DNA of 50,117 bases from Candidatus Methylomirabilota bacterium (GCA_036002485.1 DASYTI010000057.1:1-50117), one strand, 5' to 3'; numbered from the stretch's first letter, positions 23,649 through 32,053 are shown. The notes: a model not told the origin generated them from the sequence alone. A program made the numbers and translations.

Positions 23649-24175
23649 GCCCTTCGGTCCGAGGCCCTGCCGGCTCTGGGCAGGGCCGCCCGGGCAAAAG
23701 CCGCCAGGGCCTGAATCAGCGCGCCGAGCGCCGCGAGCCAGGCGCTGGCCACCACGACCGCGGCCACGGGGAACACGGGAATCCGCATGGTGATGGTCGT
23801 CCGCGCCGTCCGGCCGTACTCGGCGGCGAGCACGCCCAGCTCATAGGCCAGGATGGCCAGAACGGCGGCGATGAAGAGGGCGTTCAGCCCGATGACGATG
23901 GACTGCGCCCGGGCGGACAGGCGGTTGGTGAACAGATCGAGCACGACGTGGCCGTCGGTGAGAACGGTATACGCCATGGCCGAGAAGATGACGACGGCGA
24001 GCAGCAGCTCCGTGGCCTCGAAGGTGCCCTGAATGGGCCGGTTGAGGAGCTTGCGCAAGAGCGCGTCGAGAACGGTGACGACGGAGAGGGCGAGCAGGAC
24101 CCAGCCGCCGGCCAGGGCCAGGCGGCGGCTCCACGTCAGGGCGACCCGCTCGACCGTCAGGAGCGCGGCTACCAT
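23645..24175 (-). CDS. dctQ: TRAP transporter small permease (DctQ-type)
   Basis: A 176-residue protein with four membrane helices, as expected. Signatures include the RPIQGTFEATELLLAVVIF stretch and YTVLTDGHVVLDLF, both typical of DctQ. It pairs with the large permease in the membrane. GTG/ATG start 24175 follows the binding-protein stop by 33 bases, and the end overlaps dctM as ATGA. The C-terminal tail is long and Arg/Ala-rich. Confidence 0.9.
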   Translation of the reverse strand: MVAALLTVERVALTWSRRLALAGGWVLLALSVVTVLDALLRKLLNRPIQGTFEATELLLAVVIFSAMAYTVLTDGHVVLDLFTNRLSARAQSIVIGLNALFIAAVLAILAYELGVLAAEYGRTARTTITMRIPVFPVAAVVVASAWLAALGALIQALAAFARAALPRAGRASDRRA

Positions 24176-24208
24176 CGTGGAGCCCGCGGGGACACGAACG
24201 GAATGCCG

Positions 24209-25240
24209 CTACTCGGCCTCGCCGTACTTGGTGGAGAGCGCGCGGGCCTCCTGGAGCAGCGCCTTGCCGGGCAGCTTCTTGGCCTCGAGCTCGGCCATCC
24301 ACTTCTCATCGAGCGTCTTCACCGCGTCGCGCCAGCGCTTGCGCTCGTCCTTGGGCAAGGTGTAGATCTCGCCCTTCTGGTCGACCACGGCTTTGCGGCC
24401 GACGATCTCGGCCTTGTCCCAGGACTCGCCGACCTTGCGCCAGTACCCGCTCTGCGCGGAGGTGGTCTCGATGAGGACCTTCTTCACGTCGGGGGGCAGC
24501 GCGTCGAGCTTGGCCTTGTTCATGAACATGGCGAAGGCGGTGCTGTACATGCCCACCTCGGTGTGGTACCTCGACACCTCGATGAGCTTGAAGGGCGGCA
24601 GGGCCTCGAAGGGCATGCCGAAGCCATCCACCACCTTGTTGGACATGGCCTCGTAGATCTGGGTGGCGGGCATGCCGACCTTGGTGGCGCCCAGGGTGTC
24701 CAGGATGTCGCCCACCACGGCCGTGGGCGTCCGGATCTTCATTCCTTTGAAGTCGTCGAGCGTGCGGACGAGCTTGGAGTGAGTGTGGATGTGCCCGGCC
24801 GGATGCACGTGCATGTACAGCACGTAGACGTCGTCGTACTCCTTGGCGAGGTATTTCGGCCAGAGATCGGCCAGCATCTGCGAGCCCACCGCGGCCGTCC
24901 GGTGCATGTAGGGCAGCTCGATGACGCTCGACAGGGGAAATCGTCCTGGGGTCCACCCCGTCACGCCCCAGGCCATGTCGGCGATGCCGGACTTGGCGCA
25001 GTCGTATTGCTGGGGCGGCTTGCACAGCGATGCGCCCGGAAAGACGGTGATCTCCACTCGCCCATTGGTCTTCTTCTTGACCTCTTCCACCCACGGCACG
25101 ATCACGTTGGCATGGTGGTTGTGAGCCGCGGGGAGGAAGTGCGAGAGCTTGAGCTTTATCTCCTGAGCGGGCGCGGGACCGGGGGCCGCCAGCCACGCTC
25201 CCGCCAGTAGGGCCGCGGCGACCCGTGCCGTCCTCGTCAT
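24209..25240 (-). CDS. dctP: TRAP transporter substrate-binding protein (DctP-type)
   Basis: A 343-residue periplasmic protein with a Sec signal (residues 1-25, AGAWLAAPGPAPAQ). The mature part starts IKLKLSHFLPA and has the family region around LDDFKGMKIRTP with the conserved Arg that binds the substrate carboxylate, then GATKVGMPATQIYEAM. It captures a carboxylic acid for the DctQM permease. The ATG overlaps the stop of the upstream cupin dioxygenase as ATGA, tying transport to ring cleavage in one operon. Confidence 0.92.
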   Translation of the reverse strand: MTRTARVAAALLAGAWLAAPGPAPAQEIKLKLSHFLPAAHNHHANVIVPWVEEVKKKTNGRVEITVFPGASLCKPPQQYDCAKSGIADMAWGVTGWTPGRFPLSSVIELPYMHRTAAVGSQMLADLWPKYLAKEYDDVYVLYMHVHPAGHIHTHSKLVRTLDDFKGMKIRTPTAVVGDILDTLGATKVGMPATQIYEAMSNKVVDGFGMPFEALPPFKLIEVSRYHTEVGMYSTAFAMFMNKAKLDALPPDVKKVLIETTSAQSGYWRKVGESWDKAEIVGRKAVVDQKGEIYTLPKDERKRWRDAVKTLDEKWMAELEAKKLPGKALLQEARALSTKYGEAE

Positions 25241-26286
25241 GCGCGGACCTCCTCCTGCCAGAGCCCCAGCGACCGGAGCGCCGGCTCGTCATTGAAGTGG
25301 AAGAGACAGGCCGGCGCCGATGGCGAGAGGTTCTTGTGGTGGATCCAGTGCCACGGCGGCGCCACCACACAGTCGCCCTGCTCCCAGGTGAGGGTCTCGT
25401 CGCCGATGCGACTTTCCCCGTGCCCTTCGATCACGTGGTAGACCCCGCTGCCCGTGCGGCGCTCGGCGCGGGTCGCTTCGCCCGGCCGAAGCCACTGGGC
25501 CTCGCAGCCGATGGTGCGGAGCGGGAAGGTGCCGGTCTGCGGATTGACGTAGCGGAGCACGATGGGCTGATCAGCGGGAGCGGCGGCCGCCATGGCCTCG
25601 AGGGCCCGGCGCACGGTGGTCCACGGCCAGCGCACCTGCGGGTAGCCCGTGTCCTCGTAGCGAGAGGCGCGCGGCAACACGCCCGCGGCGGTGAACTCGT
25701 CCTGCGAGGAGTCAGTCGCCGTCGCCGGGACGACAGCCGGCCGCATCTTGGATGCCCAGGCCGCCTCGAAGCTCCTCACCAGCGGGATGTCGAGACCGTC
25801 GAGCCAGATCACGGGCTCGCTTCCCTCGTGGCCATGATCGTGCCAGCGCATGGGCGGCGTGATGATGAGGTCACCCGGCTCCATCGCGCACTTGATGCCG
25901 TCCACGGTGGTGAAGGCCCCCCGGCCCTCGACGATGAGCCGGAGGGCTGCCGGAGTATGGTGATGGCTCGGGGCCGCCTCCCCCGGCAGGATGATCTGCA
26001 GCCCGGCGAAGAGCGTTGCCGTCACCGCGTAGGCGCCACCGAGCCCTGGATTGCGGAGAACGAGAACGCGACGCTCGGCCTGATCGAGCGGGACGAGACG
26101 CGCGGCCTCGAGAAGCGGTCCGCGCATCTCGGCCCAACGCCAGCGATGGGGTACCGCCTCTGTCACGCGCTCCTGTGGCAGCAGGACGTGAAGGGCGGTC
26201 CACAGCGGGGCGAGGGCGAGTCGGTCGAGCCCCGCCGAATATTCGGCGGGGAGGTTCGCGTCGCGCGTCGTCATGGCAGGGTTCAC
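25237..26286 (-). CDS. Gentisate/1-hydroxy-2-naphthoate dioxygenase-like bicupin
   Basis: A 349-residue double cupin of the family that opens aromatic rings bearing a carboxylate next to a hydroxyl. Iron ligands are seen in the first cupin as PSHHHTPAALRLIVEG with the partner His in PPMRWHDHG. The second cupin keeps GSGVYHVIEGHG and APPWHWIHH. GTG 26286 is chosen because GAGGAGG stands five bases upstream; ATG 26274 is the alternative. The stop overlaps dctP. A salicylate-, gentisate- or hydroxynaphthoate-type substrate is likely; it cannot be resolved further. Confidence 0.85.
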   Translation of the reverse strand: MNPAMTTRDANLPAEYSAGLDRLALAPLWTALHVLLPQERVTEAVPHRWRWAEMRGPLLEAARLVPLDQAERRVLVLRNPGLGGAYAVTATLFAGLQIILPGEAAPSHHHTPAALRLIVEGRGAFTTVDGIKCAMEPGDLIITPPMRWHDHGHEGSEPVIWLDGLDIPLVRSFEAAWASKMRPAVVPATATDSSQDEFTAAGVLPRASRYEDTGYPQVRWPWTTVRRALEAMAAAAPADQPIVLRYVNPQTGTFPLRTIGCEAQWLRPGEATRAERRTGSGVYHVIEGHGESRIGDETLTWEQGDCVVAPPWHWIHHKNLSPSAPACLFHFNDEPALRSLGLWQEEVRA

Positions 26287-26321
26287 GTCGACCTCCTCTT
26301 CAAGCGGCTCAAACTGACCCA

Positions 26322-27167
26322 CTACACACGGCGGGCGGCGGCCGCCGGCTTGGCCCGCTCGATCCAGTCCGTCACCAGGGAGACGAAGCGGGCAGGATCG
26401 TCGAGGACGAGATGATGCCAGGCGCCCTTGAGCTCGGCGAACTGACCGCGCTGCACGGTAGTGGCGACACGAAGCATCGCGGCGCGGTCCATGATCCCGC
26501 TGCCTTCGCCGCGCACGACCAGCGTGGGACAGGCGATCTTGGGCAGGATGGACCAGGCGTCGGGTCTTGCCTGGGCAAACACCTTGCGATCGAAGGCATA
26601 CTGCCAGACTCCGGCGGCACGCTCGACCACGGCGGCCTCGCCGAGGTGGCGCAAACGCTCCGCGGTGGCCGCGGTCTCGGGGGGCGACAGTCGGTAACGG
26701 GCGCCCGCTTCGACAGGATTGGCGAACTCTGGACCGGGTCGCTCGGACTGTCTGAGCGCCCAGGCCGTCTCGTCTTCCGACCACTGGGTCATGGTATCGG
26801 CGATGACGAGGGCGCCCACCCTGTCGGTGTGATGGGCGGCCAGCCAGGCGCCGACATAGCCACCCAGCGAATGCCCGATGACGAGCGGCGCCTCCCAGCC
26901 AAGGTGGTCGAGCACGGGCACGATGTCGCCGGCATAGTCGGAGGCGTGATACGCGGCCGGCTCGGCCCAGCCGCTTTCGCCATGGCCGCGAAGATCGAGC
27001 GCCATCACCGAGAAGCGGGTGGCGAGGAGCGGCGCCGTCCAGTCCCACCAGTGGCTGTGAGCGGCCAGCGAGTGAAGGAGAAGAGCGGGCGCGCCGGAGC
27101 CGCCCCACTCCCAGAGCCTGAGGCGAAGCCCGTTGACCTCGAGAGCGCGGGCTTCGCCGCAGGCCAT
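26322..27167 (-). CDS. Alpha/beta hydrolase
   Basis: A 281-residue cytosolic hydrolase. The nucleophile elbow is GHSLGGY; the oxyanion region follows ALLLHSLAAHSHWW; the DLRGHGESG turn is present; the likely catalytic His is in GAWHHLVLDDP with an acid in the GEGSGIMD turn. It starts 2 bases after the stop of the homogentisate dioxygenase-like gene, so it is co-translated. In ring-cleavage operons such proteins often hydrolyse the meta-cleavage or fumarylpyruvate-type product; that role is inferred from the neighbours. Confidence 0.85.
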   Translation of the reverse strand: MACGEARALEVNGLRLRLWEWGGSGAPALLLHSLAAHSHWWDWTAPLLATRFSVMALDLRGHGESGWAEPAAYHASDYAGDIVPVLDHLGWEAPLVIGHSLGGYVGAWLAAHHTDRVGALVIADTMTQWSEDETAWALRQSERPGPEFANPVEAGARYRLSPPETAATAERLRHLGEAAVVERAAGVWQYAFDRKVFAQARPDAWSILPKIACPTLVVRGEGSGIMDRAAMLRVATTVQRGQFAELKGAWHHLVLDDPARFVSLVTDWIERAKPAAAARRV

Positions 27168-27169
27168 GG

Positions 27170-28480
27170 TCAGAGCGAGCCTGCCTCGCCCTCCGAGCCC
27201 TTGGGCCTGAGCACGTCGCGCACGTCGGCCACGCTCTCGGCGGCCGCCTGGACTTCTCCGAGGCGCGTCGGGCTGTGCTGGAAGCGCGGGTCGGACACAT
27301 AGCCCGACCAGGTCTTCATGTAGTCGGGGCGCGAGATCCCCCGCGCGAAATCGGAGATCTGAGCAGGGTTCGCGAAGTCGGCCATGATTCCCACTTCCTC
27401 GAAGCGCTCCGGGCGCTTGCCGTCGAGCAGGGCCTTGAGGGCGGTGGGATGCGGGCCATGAGGCAACCCCACCGGGTGGACGGAAACCATGCCTTCGGTG
27501 AAGACGCCCCCCCGGCTGAAGAACTGGCCGGAGTGATAGCCGAGCGTCTCGCAGTAGTCCAGGTTCTTGTGGAAGAAAGGTACCCACAGCCCTTCCTTCT
27601 CCGCGGAGCGCACGGTGAAGACGCAGATGTAGCAGCCGGGCAGGATGAACACGGTATGCCCCGAGGGCGGCACGTGCGAGCGGTCCGCCACCAGGGGACG
27701 GACGTCTTCCACCGCGAAGCGGTAGGGCAGATACGTGCCGCGCCAGCCGACCACGTCGAAGGGGTGCGTCGGGTGCACGCGCCGCGTGTAGCTCCCGCCC
27801 ACCTTGGACACGATCTCGAAGCGCCCCGCCTCGTTGCGCGTCTCGAGCGAGCGGGGGAACTTGTAGTCGCTCCGGCTATGCGTCAGGAACTGGCCGGTGG
27901 TCACGGCCTCGGCCTTTTCCGGGTCCCCCGTGAAGCTCTCGTAGACCCAGTAGTAGTGCGGACCGGGACCCAGCTCGAAGCGGTGCGTCAGCCCCTTCGG
28001 CACGATGAGGAAATCCCCGCGACGATACGCGATGGGACCCAGGAGGGTCTCCAGCGTCCCCGAGCCCTGATGGATGAAAAAGATGAGGGTGGCGCCATGA
28101 TGCTCGAAGAAGTAGTCCATGGACGCCCCGGGCGCCGTCACGTTCATGGCCACCGTGGCGTTGGCGATCAGCCTCGCCATGCCCTGATAGACGTCGCCCG
28201 TGGCCGCAGGCTCGATGGTGCCGAGCGCGTGATGCGTGCCCCCCACGTCACGGAGCGGCGAATCCCAGTGGGGCGCCCACGTGCCGCCCTCGAGCGTCAA
28301 GGTCTCGTCGGGCAGCCAATTGTTGGGCGGGTAGAGATGATAGGTGTGCGTCACCTTGCCCGCGAAGCCGCCGCGTCCCAGCTCCTGCTCGTAGACATGG
28401 CGGAGGAGCGGGCCGGCATGCGGCGCCCGGGGGACGATGCCCACTTCGGGGACCCCGCTGAAGTATTCGAATTTCTCCAC
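27170..28480 (-). CDS. Homogentisate 1,2-dioxygenase-like protein
   Basis: A 436-residue protein of the HmgA family (cupin fold, non-haem iron). Active-site regions are visible as FFHKNLDYCE (metal His and Glu), HSGQFFSRGGVF and SVHPVGLPHGPHP (metal and second-sphere His). The spacing HxNxDYxE belongs to the bacterial branch distinct from the classical HxNxxSE enzymes, so homogentisate is not certain. GTG 28480 is chosen since AGGAGG lies 8 bases upstream, just after the P450 stop. Long upstream starts are shadows of the P450 gene. It is followed 2 bases later by the hydrolase. Confidence 0.82.
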   Translation of the reverse strand: MEKFEYFSGVPEVGIVPRAPHAGPLLRHVYEQELGRGGFAGKVTHTYHLYPPNNWLPDETLTLEGGTWAPHWDSPLRDVGGTHHALGTIEPAATGDVYQGMARLIANATVAMNVTAPGASMDYFFEHHGATLIFFIHQGSGTLETLLGPIAYRRGDFLIVPKGLTHRFELGPGPHYYWVYESFTGDPEKAEAVTTGQFLTHSRSDYKFPRSLETRNEAGRFEIVSKVGGSYTRRVHPTHPFDVVGWRGTYLPYRFAVEDVRPLVADRSHVPPSGHTVFILPGCYICVFTVRSAEKEGLWVPFFHKNLDYCETLGYHSGQFFSRGGVFTEGMVSVHPVGLPHGPHPTALKALLDGKRPERFEEVGIMADFANPAQISDFARGISRPDYMKTWSGYVSDPRFQHSPTRLGEVQAAAESVADVRDVLRPKGSEGEAGSL

Positions 28481-28503
28481 GGCTGTGTCCTCCTGGAGGA
28501 AGC

Positions 28504-29748
28504 CTACACGGCCACCGGGAACTGCGCCAGCCCGCGAAATCTGGCGCGCCCTCCGCGCACCACGGGCCCCGCCGACCGAATCTTCGGGAAGCGGCGCACC
28601 AGCCGACCGATGGCAACTTGCCCCTCCATGCGCGCCAGCCACATCCCCGCGCAGGCATGGATGCCCGTCGCGAAGGCGAGATGCCGGTTGGGCGCCCGCG
28701 TGATGTCGAGGCGGTCCGGCTCCGGGAACTGGGCGGGGTCCCGGTTGGCCGCGCCGATGCAGAGCGTGATGAGGGTGCCGGCCGGCATGGCCACGCCTCC
28801 GATCTCGACGTCGGCGAGGGCGCGGCGATTGCCCAGCTGATTGGAGCTCTCGTAGCGCAGGAACTCCTCCACGGCCGTCTCGATCAGCGAGGGATCGTCT
28901 TGCAGCCGCCGGAGCTCGCCGGGATGCTCGAGCAGCGCATGCACGCCATTGCCGATCAGATTGGTCGTCGTCTCGTGCCCCGCGTTCAAGAGGAAGATGC
29001 ACTGGTGCAAGAGTTCAATCTCGGTCAAGGCTCCCTGCTCGTCCTCGGCGGCCATGAGCTTGCTCAGCACCTCGCCGTCGTCATCGAGGGGCGGATGGTG
29101 CCGCCGGTCCTCGCAGAGCGCGCGCAGGAAGGTCTTGAATTCCTCCACGGCGCGATTGCCCCTGTCCAGCCGTTCGGGCCCGGGCACGGGCTCCAGCGCG
29201 CCCAGGATGGCCAGCGACCAGTCGCGCAACCGAGGACGGTCGGCCCGCGGTACGCCCAGCATGTCGCCGATCAGCTCCACGGGCAGGGCGAAGGCATAGT
29301 CGGCGATGAGGTCCATTCCGCCCTGCCTCTCCGCGCGGTCGAGCATGCCATCGACCAGGCGGACGACGCGGGGCAGCAGCGCGGCCAGGGCCTTGGGAGT
29401 GAAGGCGGCGGCGAAGAGGCGGCGGAGACGCGTATGGTCGGGCGGATCGCGGAAGACCAGGCTCGTCGTGTGGTGCTCGAAGAGCGGGGCGTCGCCGAAC
29501 TTCGGCTTGAACTCGACCTGCTTGTCGGAGGAGAGCCGGGCATGGTCACGGTAGACAGCGGCGACATCGTCGTAGCGCGTCAGGAAATAGGAGCCGTCGG
29601 GGCAGCGGTGCACCGGATCCCATCGCCGCAGCCGGTGATAGATCGGGAACGGGTCTTCCAGAAAGCCGGGCTCGAGGCGGAGCAGGTCGAAGGCGAGCGC
29701 GGCCTGCCGCTCCGCTTCGTCGTCGCCCGCGATGATGGTCCCAACCAT
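28504..29748 (-). CDS. Cytochrome P450
   Basis: A 414-residue soluble bacterial P450 (CYP107/CYP105-like size). The I-helix AGHETT is at about 256-261, the ExxR pair E295/R298 is in EEFLRY, and the haem-binding loop FATGIHACAGMWLAR has C366 as the thiolate ligand. It would hydroxylate a substrate using ferredoxin-type electron donors that are not encoded nearby. As first gene of the ring-cleavage and TRAP string, it may supply the ring hydroxyl needed by the dioxygenases. The start at 29748 is followed by a normal MVGTIIAGDDEAERQ N-terminus. Confidence 0.9.
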   Translation of the reverse strand: MVGTIIAGDDEAERQAALAFDLLRLEPGFLEDPFPIYHRLRRWDPVHRCPDGSYFLTRYDDVAAVYRDHARLSSDKQVEFKPKFGDAPLFEHHTTSLVFRDPPDHTRLRRLFAAAFTPKALAALLPRVVRLVDGMLDRAERQGGMDLIADYAFALPVELIGDMLGVPRADRPRLRDWSLAILGALEPVPGPERLDRGNRAVEEFKTFLRALCEDRRHHPPLDDDGEVLSKLMAAEDEQGALTEIELLHQCIFLLNAGHETTTNLIGNGVHALLEHPGELRRLQDDPSLIETAVEEFLRYESSNQLGNRRALADVEIGGVAMPAGTLITLCIGAANRDPAQFPEPDRLDITRAPNRHLAFATGIHACAGMWLARMEGQVAIGRLVRRFPKIRSAGPVVRGGRARFRGLAQFPVAV

Positions 29749-29816
29749 TCCGATCCGTGCTCGGGCTGGATGATCTCACGGAAAAGACCATCCTCTAGGT
29801 CAGTCGGGCGATCTAC

Positions 29817-29845
29817 TTGACAACAAATACTACATTGTAGTATAT
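29817..29845 (+). promoter_or_regulatory. Promoter with operator palindrome for the toxin-antitoxin cassette
   Basis: TTGACA (29817-29822) and a -10-like GTATAT (29840-29845) are 17 bases apart. The perfect palindrome ATACTACA-T-TGTAGTAT (29827-29843) lies in the spacer and -10. A protein bound there would block RNA polymerase, the usual layout of autoregulated toxin-antitoxin promoters. The segment is also much more AT-rich than its surroundings. Confidence 0.65.
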
Positions 29846-29871
29846 GTATCTTGTCGGACCGGGGAGGTGCT

Positions 29872-30366
29872 ATGAAAGGGCTACGAAAGACCAGCATGAA
29901 AGCCGCAGACGAGGTCTGGGTCGCAACGGCGCTTCTCCATCGAGAGCATCCCGAGCGCGCGACCTTCACTCCAAGGGAGATTCTGATGCGCGCGGCAGAG
30001 GAGGCGGCCCCGGACAAGGTGAGACCTGCGGTCTATCAGCATGCGGTGCAACACTGCGTGGCGAACAAGCCACCGGACCCGGGCCGGTATCGCATGCTGT
30101 ACGCGATCGGCAAGACGAGGCGACTGTTCCGCCCAGGCGATCCCTATCATCCAGACCGTCGAGGCGCCAAGATTGTTCCCGAGATCGAAGATCTGCCACG
30201 AGAGTACCGGTACCTTCTCGACTGGTACCGCTCTGAGTACGCTCCGGAGACGACGGAACATGGAACGGCCGACCCGATTTTGCAGTTGCGAGGCGTGGGG
30301 AAGCACATCTGGGCCGGTGAAGATCCGGACGACTATGTGCTCCGCCTCCGGGAACGCTGGGCATGA
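29872..30366 (+). CDS. Putative antitoxin of a PIN-domain toxin pair
   Basis: A 164-residue soluble protein upstream of, and overlapping (ATGA), a PIN toxin. The N-terminal 70 residues (ADEVWVATALLHREHP, TPREILMRAAEE, HAVQHCVANKPP) look like a winged helix, and the C-terminal half is acidic and aromatic. It does not match the common VapB, PHD, RHH or AbrB folds by eye. Start ATG 29872 has GGGGAGG close upstream. Position, overlap and the promoter palindrome support an autoregulating antitoxin role. It resembles uncharacterised proteins that accompany PIN genes; this is from memory and not checked. Confidence 0.6.
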   Translation: MKGLRKTSMKAADEVWVATALLHREHPERATFTPREILMRAAEEAAPDKVRPAVYQHAVQHCVANKPPDPGRYRMLYAIGKTRRLFRPGDPYHPDRRGAKIVPEIEDLPREYRYLLDWYRSEYAPETTEHGTADPILQLRGVGKHIWAGEDPDDYVLRLRERWA

Positions 30367-30785
30367 GCCGCGTCTTCTGGGATACAAACCTCTTCATCTA
30401 TCTCATCGAGGGCTCGGGAGAACGTGCAGACCGCGTGACGCGGCTTCGAGAGCGCATGCTCGTCCGCGGAGACCAACTCTATACCTCGACCCTGACCCTG
30501 GGGGAGGTACTCGTTAGACCGATGGAGATGCAAGATGACACACTCCGAGAGACGTACGAGCAGGCCATCGTCACCGGTGCAACCATCGTCCCGTTCGATC
30601 GATCCGCAGCAGGGGTCTACGCGGCGATCCGAATTGATCGTGCCATCCGCCCGCCTGACGCCATCCAGCTCGCCTGTGCTTCGCAAGCTCGAGTTGATCT
30701 CTTCATCACGAACGACGAACGTCTGAGTCAAAAGATTGTTCCAGGCGTTCAGTTCGTAACTTCACTGGAGAGAGCCTTCCTGTAG
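30363..30785 (+). CDS. PIN-domain toxin (VapC-like ribonuclease)
   Basis: A 140-residue PIN domain with all four acidic catalytic residues: D7 (FWDTNLFIY), E48 (LTLGEVL), D99 (PPDAIQLA) and D118 (TNDERL). VapC toxins are Mg2+-dependent endoribonucleases that cut tRNA or rRNA loops. The start codon overlaps the antitoxin stop as ATGA, the normal translational coupling for such pairs. The RtcB ligase gene follows after 26 bases in the same direction. The target RNA is unknown. Confidence 0.85.
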   Translation: MSRVFWDTNLFIYLIEGSGERADRVTRLRERMLVRGDQLYTSTLTLGEVLVRPMEMQDDTLRETYEQAIVTGATIVPFDRSAAGVYAAIRIDRAIRPPDAIQLACASQARVDLFITNDERLSQKIVPGVQFVTSLERAFL

Positions 30786-30811
30786 CTCAGGCCTGAGTAT
30801 CCGGCGTCCCA

Positions 30812-32053
30812 ATGAGGGAGAAGACCATAACCAGCGAGCGCTCGTACGACGTGATTCATCCCGAGGGCGGCGTCCCCATCAAGGCCTGGACACGCGGCGT
30901 TCCCATCGAGGACGTTGCGGCAAAGCAGCTCGCCAACGTGGCGCGCATGCCGTTCATTCATCAGTGGGTCGCGGTCATGCCCGATGTTCACTGGGGTATC
31001 GGGGCGACCGTGGGCTGCGTCATCCCCACGGTCGGCGCCATCATTCCCGCGGCCGTGGGTGTCGATATCGGTTGCGGCATGATGGCGACCGAGACGACAT
31101 TGACGGCACGCGACCTCCCAGATGACCTCCGGGCCATGCGCTCCGCCATCGAGGCCGCCGTGCCCCACGGTCGCACGCCCGGCCGGCGGGACAAGGGGTC
31201 GTGGGGCACTCCGCCTCCGGCCGCCGTGAAGGCCTGGGACGAGCTGAAGCCCGGCTTTGATTCGATCGTGGCAAAGCATCCGGCGATCGAGCACTCGAAC
31301 CACCAGACCCACCTCGGCACGCTCGGCACCGGGAACCACTTCATCGAGGTATGCCTCGATGAAGGTGATCGTGTGTGGTTTCTGCTCCATAGCGGCTCCC
31401 GCGGGGTCGGAAACAGGATCGGCACCTACTTCATCGAGCTGGCGAAAAAGGACATGCGCAAGTTGATCGCCAACCTGCCGGACGAGGACCTCGCCTACCT
31501 TTCCGAAGGGACCGATCACTTCACGGAATATGTCGAGGCGGTCGAGTGGGCGCAGACGTTTGCCCTCACCAACCGCCGTCTCATGATGAATGCGATCATC
31601 GCCGCGGTAGGCTCGGTGGCGGGAATTCCGCCCTTTGCCGCAGGGATGGAGGCGGTCAACTGCCACCATAACTACGTCGCTCGCGAGCACCACTACGGAA
31701 AGGACGTGCTGCTGACGCGGAAGGGAGCGGTCAGGGCCAAGCTGGGCGATCTCGGCATCATCCCGGGTAGCATGGGGACGCGCTCATACATCGTGCGCGG
31801 CAAGGGAAACCCGGAGAGCTTTCACAGCTGTAGCCACGGGGCGGGGCGAGCGATGTCGAGGTCCGAGGCCAAGCGGCGCTTCACGGTCGCGGACCACGCG
31901 ACAGCCACGGCCGGCATCGAGTGCCGCAAAGATCATGGGGTCATTGACGAGACTCCCGGCGCCTACAAGTCCATCGAGGCGGTGATGGAGGCGCAGAAGG
32001 ACTTGGTCGAGATCGTTCACACGCTTCGTCAGCTCGTCTGCGTGAAAGGGTAG
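30812..32053 (+). CDS. rtcB: RtcB-family RNA ligase
   Basis: A 413-residue RtcB homologue, near the short bacterial form. Metal and GMP-binding residues are visible: DVHWG (58-62), DIGCGM with C88, GTGNHFIEV with H176, H193 in LLHSGSRG, and the guanylated H342 in CSHGAGR. RtcB joins RNA 2',3'-cyclic phosphate or 3'-phosphate to 5'-OH ends using GTP and Mn2+. No archease or RtcA gene is next to it. Placement 26 bases after a PIN toxin suggests a repair role for RNA cut by it, or simple neighbour transcription. The start is ATG 30812 without a ribosome site. Confidence 0.9.
   Translation: MREKTITSERSYDVIHPEGGVPIKAWTRGVPIEDVAAKQLANVARMPFIHQWVAVMPDVHWGIGATVGCVIPTVGAIIPAAVGVDIGCGMMATETTLTARDLPDDLRAMRSAIEAAVPHGRTPGRRDKGSWGTPPPAAVKAWDELKPGFDSIVAKHPAIEHSNHQTHLGTLGTGNHFIEVCLDEGDRVWFLLHSGSRGVGNRIGTYFIELAKKDMRKLIANLPDEDLAYLSEGTDHFTEYVEAVEWAQTFALTNRRLMMNAIIAAVGSVAGIPPFAAGMEAVNCHHNYVAREHHYGKDVLLTRKGAVRAKLGDLGIIPGSMGTRSYIVRGKGNPESFHSCSHGAGRAMSRSEAKRRFTVADHATATAGIECRKDHGVIDETPGAYKSIEAVMEAQKDLVEIVHTLRQLVCVKG

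Noticed and set aside
27168-29002. Longer starts for the gentisate-like, hydrolase and homogentisate-like genes
   Set aside because: The extra N-termini are Arg/Pro-rich translations of neighbouring genes in the wrong frame; real starts have Shine-Dalgarno sites or short gaps to the upstream stop.
30786-30797. CTCAGGCCTGAG palindrome between the PIN toxin and rtcB
   Set aside because: Twelve bases, with no T-run or promoter around it and no second copy; it may be chance. Kept out of the feature list.
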